Source: Aristaeella hokkaidonensis (lineage in GTDB: Bacteria; Bacillota; Clostridia; Christensenellales; Aristaeellaceae). Taken from it: a stretch of 64,000 nucleotides of DNA. Under the pieces are notes generated by a model. That model did not search any database, had not been told where the DNA came from, and was given only the letters and a program-made list of their open reading frames with translations. Shown one piece after another: positions 57,936 through 64,000 of this stretch. The translations under genes and the position numbers were made by a program. Location: the NCBI RefSeq assembly GCF_018128945.1, contig NZ_CP068393.1, positions 2,170,001 through 2,234,000 on the forward strand, in the 5' to 3' direction. Positions within the stretch are counted from its first letter, which is position 1; the number at the start of each line of letters is the position of its first letter.

Positions 57936-59196
57936 GACGGTTTCCCTCCTTATAGCTGGCGTTGCGTTTTTCCATAATCCGGCGTCCCAGGTCTGCGGAC
58001 ACAGGCGTTGTACGCCGCTGCGCCGAGGCCAGGGCCGCATAGACGCCGGACTTCTCCGCCCGGTTGTCCCCGGCGCGGCGGAGCCGGGCCGCGATATCCC
58101 CGGCCACCTTTTTCCGCATCCCGCCGGGCATGCGGGCCAGTACCGGCTTCACTGCGATCAGGGCGGCACGCAGCGCGTCCCCGGTCTGCAGGGTTTCCGG
58201 CAGCGGATTCTCCTCTTCCTCCTCAAGGATCACGGAGGCCACCGGATCCAGGATTTCCTCCATCACGGCGGCAATCTCTTCCGTGGCCGGATCTTCCGTT
58301 TCCAGGGCAGCCTGCTCCAGCGCCTCGCTGACAGCCTCTTCGGCGTCCTCATCCACGGCGCTGGTCATTCCACCCGCTTCCAGCAGGGCGATGATCCGGT
58401 CCAGGCGTTCCAGGACGCCGGTCAGCCCGCCTTCATCGATGATGATGTTCTTCGTTTCCTCCTGCGGCTCTTCCGCCGGTTCCTCCGCCGGTGTTTCCAC
58501 CTCCACCGTGTTCTCGCCGACGACCGGGACCGCTTCACTTTCCGTTTCCACGGGATCGATCATCTCCTCAATGATCTCGGCGACGGTTTCGATGTCGCCG
58601 TCTTTGGCCATCCGGGCCAGTACTTTGGACAGGGATTTCTTCATGATGCTTTTTCTCCTTTCAATCACAGGTTTCTGGTCTTTGATAGAAACGCGGGAAC
58701 CGGCGCGGCCGGCATCCACAACCGCCACGTGATTCCCGCGGATCTTCCTCTGTATATATTGACCGTTCTCCATGCACAGCTCATAGGTATAGCCGCAGGA
58801 GATTTCCCGCTTTCCTTCCTCCAGGATCGCGGTGATCAGGGCCGGATCGGTAATGATCAGGTCCGCCAGCAGCAGGTCCGATTCTTCCCCGCTGCCCCGC
58901 CGAACGTTGTGGGCATGTCCCTTCTGCAAAGCCCTGATATTGGAAACATCCACCCCGTCGGGTGGATGATCATTGGTTACCGGCATTCCTTCAAAGGAAG
59001 CCATCGTGGCCGGTGAGAACACCTCCTCTTCCGGCCGATACACAGGAATCAACGCCGGGCCGGGAGGCAGGCCGACCTCTTCCGGAAGGTATTCCTGTGT
59101 GCCTGTCCGGGCAACGGGCACGTTAAGACACAGTAAATACCCTTCCGGTTCACGACGAGAGATGTTGTCAGACAATCGGGTCCCGTAATAGTGCAA
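57928..59196 (-). CDS. Phage prohead protease/scaffold, DUF2213 type
   Basis: 422 residues, TTG start with AAGGAGG seven bases upstream. Residues 1-180 are the DUF2213 domain (E-G-Y-L-L-C-L-N-V-P-V-A-R-T-G, N-D-H-P-P, S-C-G-Y, G-N-H-V-A-V-V). The remainder is acidic and coiled (E-E-P-A-E-E-P-Q-E-E), as expected for a fused scaffold. It should process or shape the procapsid. Confidence 0.88.
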   Translation of the reverse strand: MHYYGTRLSDNISRREPEGYLLCLNVPVARTGTQEYLPEEVGLPPGPALIPVYRPEEEVFSPATMASFEGMPVTNDHPPDGVDVSNIRALQKGHAHNVRRGSGEESDLLLADLIITDPALITAILEEGKREISCGYTYELCMENGQYIQRKIRGNHVAVVDAGRAGSRVSIKDQKPVIERRKSIMKKSLSKVLARMAKDGDIETVAEIIEEMIDPVETESEAVPVVGENTVEVETPAEEPAEEPQEETKNIIIDEGGLTGVLERLDRIIALLEAGGMTSAVDEDAEEAVSEALEQAALETEDPATEEIAAVMEEILDPVASVILEEEEENPLPETLQTGDALRAALIAVKPVLARMPGGMRKKVAGDIAARLRRAGDNRAEKSGVYAALASAQRRTTPVSADLGRRIMEKRNASYKEGNRRG

Positions 59197-59225
59197 CTCC
59201 GCACCTCCTTTTTCGTGTTGCTGAC

Positions 59226-59254
59226 CAGGACAAAGGGACGGTTCTTTTGTCCTG
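59226..59254. repeat. REP-like palindrome CAGGACAAAGGGACGG
   Basis: CAGGACAAA / TTTGTCCTG hairpin followed by T5, between protease and flippase genes. May also act as a terminator. Confidence 0.6.
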
Positions 59255-59276
59255 TTTTTCCTTTTTGTTGTCTTTG

Positions 59277-59285
59277 TGATATAAT
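59277..59285 (+). promoter_or_regulatory. Extended -10 promoter of flippase gene
   Basis: TGATATAAT, 38 bases before the ATG at 59323. Confidence 0.5.
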
Positions 59286-59322
59286 ATCCGGGATTTCATT
59301 CTGTGATCAGAAAGGAAGCATT

Positions 59323-60942
59323 ATGACTCAAAGACAGCGCAGCCTGATCGGCGGCATTTCCGTACTGGGTGTAGCCGGAATCATCTGCAAGGTCGTCGGC
59401 GTTCTGTTCCGGATCCCGCTGACGCATATCATCGGCACTGACGGGCTTGGCCTGTTCCAGCAGGTCATGCCAGCCTATAATCTTCTTTTGGCCATTACTT
59501 CCGCGGGTATTCCGGTTGCAATTTCCCGCATGGTTTCCCATTACGTCACCATCGGAGAACCCGGCAATGCCCGCCGTACATTTAAAGCGGCTCTGAAGCT
59601 GCTCACGATACTGGGTATTGTCTCCACCGTTATCCTGCTGCTCTTGTCCCGCCTAATTGCAACACTTGTTAAAACCCCTGAGGGCTACCTCAGCTATATG
59701 TGCATCGCTCCTTCCCTGTTCTTCGTCTGCGTCATGAGCGCTTACCGGGGATATATGCAGGGTATGCGCCGTATGATGCCTACCGCCATCAGCCAGCTGA
59801 TTGAGCAGGTCGGCAAGGTTGCCGTGGCCCTGCCTTTAGCCGCCATCGGCTTCGCCCGAGGCGGTGAAGAAACGGGTTGGATCATGGGCAGCGCCGGTGC
59901 TCTGCTGGGCACTTCCCTGGCAGAATGCGTCGCCATGCTGTACATGATCATCCATGCCCACTTTGTGAAGCCCCTGCCTCCCCAGCCGAATGAAAAACCC
60001 GTATCCGGCCGCGAGCTGGCAAAACGGATCGTCCGTATTTCTATCCCGATCACGCTGGGTGCCTGTATCGTTCCCCTGGCTTCCACCATAGACTCCGCAA
60101 TGCTCAAAAGCCTGATGATGGGCACAGGTATTCCTGATGATATTGCCGGCAGGCATTACGGCGTATACAGCGGTATCGTCATCACGATGATCAACGTACC
60201 CACCGCCGTCGCCATGGCCATGTCCACCAACCTGGTACCCTCCATCGCCTCCGGCCTGGCCCGGAAGGATATGAAATATGTGGCCCGGGAAGCCGGGATC
60301 GGCCTTCAGGTTGCCTCAGTGGTTGGCTTCCCCTGCTCCATCGGTATGAGCCTGCTGGCCAAGCCCATCGTCTACCTGCTTTATGGCAGCAATGCCAAGT
60401 TTACTCCTGAAGAACTGATGCTGGCCGGTAATCTGCTGGAGTTCTCCGCCATGACCATCATCCTGTTTACCATGGTGCAGGCAACTTCCGGCATCCTTCA
60501 GGGCGCCGGGAAGCAGAAAATTCCAATGCTGACCCTGGTTGCCGGTGTAGTCTGCAAAGTTATCCTGAATGCGATCCTGGTCAGCACTCCCGGCATCAGC
60601 ATTCACGGTGCGCCCATTGCGTCCCTTGTCTGCTACACCGTATCCATGATCCCGAACCTGTATTATGCCTGCAAGTATTCAGGCTACCGGTTCTCCATCC
60701 CGAACATCATTCTTAAGCCACTGGCCGCCACTGCCGTAATGGGCGTGGTTGTATGGGCGGTTTACAATTTCGTCTTCGGGGGCATACAGGGTATACTCTC
60801 GGCGGATTTCTTCAGGCGCCTGGTGATAGTTGCGCTCTGTATCGCAGTCGGTGCTGTGGTCTATCTCATCGCTGCCATCCTTTTCAAGGCGATCAATCCC
60901 GACCATCTTCCCGCGCGTTTCCGCCCGAAGAAAAAGGCATAA
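59323..60942 (+). CDS. SpoVB/MurJ-like polysaccharide flippase
   Basis: 539 residues with about 14 helices. G-T-D-G-L-G-L-F-Q-Q-V-M-P-A-Y-N and the later A-P-I-A-S-L-V-C-Y are typical of the stage V sporulation protein B/oligosaccharide flippase branch of the MVF family. It probably flips lipid-linked wall precursors. ATG at 59323 with AAAGGAAG. A host gene inserted where a phage minor head gene is usually found. Confidence 0.9.
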   Translation: MTQRQRSLIGGISVLGVAGIICKVVGVLFRIPLTHIIGTDGLGLFQQVMPAYNLLLAITSAGIPVAISRMVSHYVTIGEPGNARRTFKAALKLLTILGIVSTVILLLLSRLIATLVKTPEGYLSYMCIAPSLFFVCVMSAYRGYMQGMRRMMPTAISQLIEQVGKVAVALPLAAIGFARGGEETGWIMGSAGALLGTSLAECVAMLYMIIHAHFVKPLPPQPNEKPVSGRELAKRIVRISIPITLGACIVPLASTIDSAMLKSLMMGTGIPDDIAGRHYGVYSGIVITMINVPTAVAMAMSTNLVPSIASGLARKDMKYVAREAGIGLQVASVVGFPCSIGMSLLAKPIVYLLYGSNAKFTPEELMLAGNLLEFSAMTIILFTMVQATSGILQGAGKQKIPMLTLVAGVVCKVILNAILVSTPGISIHGAPIASLVCYTVSMIPNLYYACKYSGYRFSIPNIILKPLAATAVMGVVVWAVYNFVFGGIQGILSADFFRRLVIVALCIAVGAVVYLIAAILFKAINPDHLPARFRPKKKA

Positions 60943-60957
60943 ACGAATATGAAATGA

Positions 60958-60989
60958 GATACCGGCTGTACTGCAGCCGGTATCTTTTT
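60958..60989 (+). terminator. Terminator of the flippase gene
   Basis: GATACCGGCTG-TACTG-CAGCCGGTATC followed by T5. Confidence 0.9.
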
Positions 60990-61072
60990 CTGTCCTGTTT
61001 TTATTTTCCTTTTCCCTGCGAAATAGCCTTCCTTATTCTTCACATTCAATCCTGTTGCTTTCCGCGCCGGAA

Positions 61073-61081
61073 TGATATACT
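61073..61081 (+). promoter_or_regulatory. Extended -10 promoter for 61128-61475
   Basis: TGATATACT, 47 bases before the ATG. Confidence 0.45.
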
Positions 61082-61127
61082 TTTTTCAAGATGAAACCTG
61101 TTCGAGCCGCTGAAAGGAGAACGGAAT

Positions 61128-61475
61128 ATGGATACCCGCAGCAATGGAAAAAGCATCAGCACCACAGACAACACAGAAACGGCTCCCACCCCCGTCTGGC
61201 AATTGCATCCCAGAATCTCCAGGGTTTTTATGCTCAGTGCCCGCGGATGGCTTTTGCTGTTTCTCTTCTTTGTCGCTGTCCTTTTCCTCCTTCTTCTTGG
61301 CACCGGCACAATAGCGAACTGGATGGACAGCCTGATTCCCATCCTCCTGGTCGTATTTGTCCTGCTCGGCGTCGGTGCATTTTTCATCAAGCGCTTAAGC
61401 ATAAGCAACGCACAGGACAATCATGACAAGGCGGAGCAGGAAAAAGAAGAATCATACGGCTATCATCATTACTGA
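61128..61475 (+). CDS. Two-helix membrane protein of unknown function
   Basis: 115 residues; AAAGGAG before the ATG. Polar N-terminus, helices at about 42-60 and 68-86, charged tail (D-N-H-D-K-A-E-Q-E-K-E-E). General plan like 44170-44640 but no clear sequence relation. Ends 20 bp before the convergent portal gene. Confidence 0.55.
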   Translation: MDTRSNGKSISTTDNTETAPTPVWQLHPRISRVFMLSARGWLLLFLFFVAVLFLLLLGTGTIANWMDSLIPILLVVFVLLGVGAFFIKRLSISNAQDNHDKAEQEKEESYGYHHY

Positions 61476-61495
61476 TATCCTTCCGGCTTTGGTTA

Positions 61496-62803
61496 TTAAT
61501 CCCGGATTTTCGTATATACTCCCAGTTCTTCTCCCCGGCATTTCAATTCCATGACGGCCTGTTCCCTGGTGAACAGGCCGCATTTATATCCCTCGATCAC
61601 ATCCCCGGACAGTTTCTGCACCAGCTCCGCCCTTTCGGCGGGGCTGCTTGTCATCACGGGCTCAAAAACAATCTCCAGGCTTTCCGGAACATAACCCCAG
61701 CAGGAGACTGCCATCACGGGCAGCAGCTTTTCCAGAGCCGGGCGCAGCTGCCTCTCCTGCAGGGAGGCGATCATGTCGTAGTAGTTCCGCAGGTCCGATT
61801 CGCCGGTGGCGTTCATTCCCTGGGGCGAGCGGCCGAAAAGCCGGGTCGCCGGAATCTCCGCAGCGCCTGCCATATCCATCATGAACTGCTCATAGATCTC
61901 GCTCAGTCCCGTAAAGGAATAGGGATGATTCTCCAGGCTGTCATCCCGGGACAGCAGCTGGATACCGAAGGAAGTCCTGAATCGGTTTTCCATCCCCATG
62001 GCGTATTCCACGCTCCTGCGCTGTTCTTCCGTTCCCGCTCCCAGCAGTTCCCCGAAATCGGACATCTTCAGCGTGGTGATGTTCGCCTGGAAGATCAGCT
62101 GGGCGATATTGGCGGAAGCCGCGCTGCGTTTGAGCAGCTCGTCCCGGATGTGCTCCATCTCGCTGGCGCCCCAGAAGTTCTCCCGGATGGTTTCCCCCCG
62201 GGGCAGTTCCCTGCCGATAAAGCGCAGCACCCGGGAATGATGCAGCCGCACCATGCGGTAGTTCTCCGTATCCAGGTTCACGGTATAGTATTCCGGCAGG
62301 CCGAAATCCGGATCATCCAGGTCCGATACCAGTTCCGCGGAGGGTTCAATTCCCTGCGCCCGGTCCAGCACCAGCAATCCCTGGAAGCAGTCCGGCAGCA
62401 GCATCTCCTGTTCCAGCGGCTGATCCAGGCGGTCTTCCTCTCCCCGGATCACCATCAAGGCCAGCGAACCGCCATACAAACGGGCCCAGCGCAGGGCATT
62501 GGTCAGCTCCTGCTTCACGCTGTGTCTGGCTTCCAGCCGGCGCAGGGCAAGAATCTCCTCCGGATTCACGGAAGAGGAAAGCCGATACCAGGCCCGGGTC
62601 ATATCCTCCGACGGCGTATCGATGATCCTCTTTGTCAGCCAGGATTCCCGGTACATCGCTGTCAGCAGTTCCGGATCCGAGGTCAGCCCGGAGCGGAGAA
62701 ACGTCCCGGAAGCAAGCAGCGGCGAATCCTCTCCCAGAAACGCCGCCGCGTTGGAATAACCATCTGCGCCGCGAACACGGCGATTTTTCAATTCACAATT
62801 CAT
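61496..62803 (-). CDS. Phage portal protein, DUF1073 type
   Basis: 435 residues. Y-R-E-S-W-L-T-K-R-I-I-D-T-P-S-E-D-M-T-R-A-W, the R-L-Y-G-G-S-L-A-L and S-R-D-D-S-L-E-N segments, and S-P-Q-G-M-N-A-T-G-E-S-D are typical of DUF1073 portals. The only usable ATG lies in a heptad tract (M-N-C-E-L-K), with no ribosome site, so the native start seems lost and expression is doubtful. The rest is complete. The portal forms the DNA entry ring. Confidence 0.85.
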   Translation of the reverse strand: MNCELKNRRVRGADGYSNAAAFLGEDSPLLASGTFLRSGLTSDPELLTAMYRESWLTKRIIDTPSEDMTRAWYRLSSSVNPEEILALRRLEARHSVKQELTNALRWARLYGGSLALMVIRGEEDRLDQPLEQEMLLPDCFQGLLVLDRAQGIEPSAELVSDLDDPDFGLPEYYTVNLDTENYRMVRLHHSRVLRFIGRELPRGETIRENFWGASEMEHIRDELLKRSAASANIAQLIFQANITTLKMSDFGELLGAGTEEQRRSVEYAMGMENRFRTSFGIQLLSRDDSLENHPYSFTGLSEIYEQFMMDMAGAAEIPATRLFGRSPQGMNATGESDLRNYYDMIASLQERQLRPALEKLLPVMAVSCWGYVPESLEIVFEPVMTSSPAERAELVQKLSGDVIEGYKCGLFTREQAVMELKCRGEELGVYTKIRD

Positions 62804-62817
62804 AATTCATAATTATT
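62788..62817 (-). repeat. GAATTNT heptad tract providing the portal start codon
   Basis: ATTATGAATTATGAATTGTG on the minus strand; the second ATG opens the portal frame. Confidence 0.85.
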
Positions 62818-62866
62818 CTCATGTTACCCACCACAGGGAAACACTCTCAACCGTAGACTCTATAGT

Positions 62867-62900
62867 ATTTTTAAGTTTTCAGTTTTAAGTTTTCAGTATT
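62867..62900 (+). repeat. TTTTAAG/TTTTCAG heptad tract
   Basis: Four alternating units between terminase and portal genes. Confidence 0.75.
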
Positions 62901-62933
62901 CATTAACACGAAAGCGTCCCATGTTTTCGCTGT

Positions 62934-64000
62934 TTACCTGCGAAAACGGGACGCTTTCGTGTGACATAAATATCTCACCGCGTCCATCGCGTGGTCATGC
63001 ACCTTCACCGGCCGTTCCTCCCCTTTCATCCGGGCCTTCTCATCCCACACATAGCTGTGAACTTCTCCCAGCAAAGCCGGACACCGGTTCCGCTCCACCC
63101 GAATCCGCCGGTTGCTGATGCATACCGCCGTGGTGGCGATGCCTTCCCGGACGTCGTTCTTCGCGTCCAGCACCCGGAAACCCCGGTTCCGGAGTTCCGC
63201 CTTGAAGCTGGCCGCGCTGGGATCCACGATGATCTGCGTGTTCCGGTCATTCCCCAGGAATTCCGCCAGGTCATTGGCATATTCCGCATCTGTTTTCTGG
63301 CGGCGTTTGGAAGTGGAATTCCAGTAGTATTCCTTCATGATCCAGAAGGTTTTTCCGTCATCACGCACATCCAGGAAAACACAGGGATTTACCGTGCCGT
63401 AGTCCACCGCGCAGAAGCGGCGCATGTCCCGGAAGGGCAATGCTTCCGGATCCCGTTCTCCTTCAACAAAGGTGTTCTCCTTGTCATCCCACATGGGATA
63501 GACCGCGCCTTCCGCGCTGACCCATTCGCCCAGGATATACTGGCGGTAAAAAACCCCGGTAAAACTCCGGGCATAGCTCTGCCGGATTTCCGGGGACAAG
63601 GTCAGGTTATCATCCATGGTGAAATGCAGCCGGTACAGGCCCAGCTCCTCCGCCCGGTCAATAAAGTCCGTCTTGATATAGTGCCAGGCGCCGTTGGGAT
63701 TGCAGTTCAGGAAGATCCTGCTTCCTTCCACGGAGCAGCGGCCGATCATCTGGTCGATAAAGGACCTGGGAAACAGGGCCGCCTCATCCGCGTAGGCGCC
63801 GGCGGCCGTCATCCCCTGCAGCTTATCCTGGGCGTTATCCTTGTCCGCGCCGAAGAGGTAGTAGCTGTTCTTCCCGATGATCACCCGGGCCTCTCCGCGC
63901 TTCCATTCATAGGCGATCCCGAGGGTCTCCAGCATGGAAAGCATCGGCCCCAGCACGTTGCGTACCAGCGCTCCGGAGGTGACCCCGGCCATAATAAAGT
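62934..64000 (-). CDS. Phage terminase large subunit, N-terminal part outside window
   Basis: At least 355 residues; the frame is open to the right edge, so the N-terminus with the Walker A region is missing. A-Y-A-D-E-A-A-L-F (Walker B-like, D-E), L-N-C-N-P-N-G-A-W-H-Y-I, F-T-M-D-D-N-L-T-L and the nuclease-domain D-Y-G-T-V-N-P and D-P-S-A-A-S-F mark a PBSX-type TerL. It packages DNA into the procapsid. First gene visible of the module. Confidence 0.93.
   Translation of the reverse strand, partial: FIMAGVTSGALVRNVLGPMLSMLETLGIAYEWKRGEARVIIGKNSYYLFGADKDNAQDKLQGMTAAGAYADEAALFPRSFIDQMIGRCSVEGSRIFLNCNPNGAWHYIKTDFIDRAEELGLYRLHFTMDDNLTLSPEIRQSYARSFTGVFYRQYILGEWVSAEGAVYPMWDDKENTFVEGERDPEALPFRDMRRFCAVDYGTVNPCVFLDVRDDGKTFWIMKEYYWNSTSKRRQKTDAEYANDLAEFLGNDRNTQIIVDPSAASFKAELRNRGFRVLDAKNDVREGIATTAVCISNRRIRVERNRCPALLGEVHSYVWDEKARMKGEERPVKVHDHAMDAVRYLCHTKASRFRR

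Noticed and set aside
1..64000. tRNA or rRNA genes
   Set aside because: I looked for T-arm GTTCRANYC with a matching acceptor and for conserved rRNA blocks and found none that folds convincingly.

Overview
The window looks like a chromosomal stretch of a gut- or rumen-type Clostridia. Evidence for this is strong AGGAGG ribosome sites, ECF sigma/anti-sigma pairs, BspA-type leucine-rich repeat proteins, a phiLC3-type holin, and PBSX/DUF1073/DUF2213/DUF2184-type phage genes. A Christensenellales/Aristaeellaceae-like host is my guess and is not proven here. I see no rRNA, tRNA, CRISPR array, integrase, transposase or replication origin.

Left part (1-21.9 kb), ordinary host genes, mostly on the minus strand: two sigma/anti-sigma operons with very large repeat-bearing anti-sigma-like proteins; a flavodoxin-fold reductase; a LysR gene divergent from a MetE-like methyltransferase; a three-gene membrane electron-transfer set (CXXC membrane protein, ferredoxin-TlpA fusion, secreted TlpA protein); a six-helix membrane protein with free-methionine-(R)-sulfoxide reductase; a MATE exporter; a third sigma/anti-sigma operon; two tandem coiled-coil membrane paralogs; a CPBP protease fused to an N-terminal domain.

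Right part (22-64 kb): one contractile-tailed phage structural module, all on the minus strand and in canonical order read right to left: terminase, portal, DUF2213 protease, cement protein, DUF2184 capsid, DUF4054 connector, gp10-like protein, neck proteins, sheath, tube, tail chaperone with frameshift extension, tape measure, baseplate proteins, spike, gp25, gpJ, gpI-like, endolysin, holin. The module is not contiguous. At most junctions one or several host-type genes are inserted, mostly on the plus strand and with their own promoters and terminators (HU, MerR, HD hydrolase, GNATs, MATE-like flippase, a fourth sigma/anti-sigma pair, phosphatases, secreted proteins). Nearly all phage ORFs are still open. 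No tail fibre, integrase, repressor or replication gene is visible, and the tape measure protein is only about 286 residues.

The phage/cargo junctions, and a few host junctions at 13-15 kb, carry tracts of heptanucleotide repeats (GAATTNT; also GTAGGAN and TTTTAAG/TTTTCAG). The tracts repeatedly supply stop codons, twice supply apparent start codons, and are read in frame inside the endolysin and the tape measure protein. Either a prophage is being dismantled through repeat-associated insertions, or a domesticated particle (gene-transfer-agent-like) is kept in an exploded gene order. The repeats, the interleaving and the intact ORFs together are the most unusual thing in the window.
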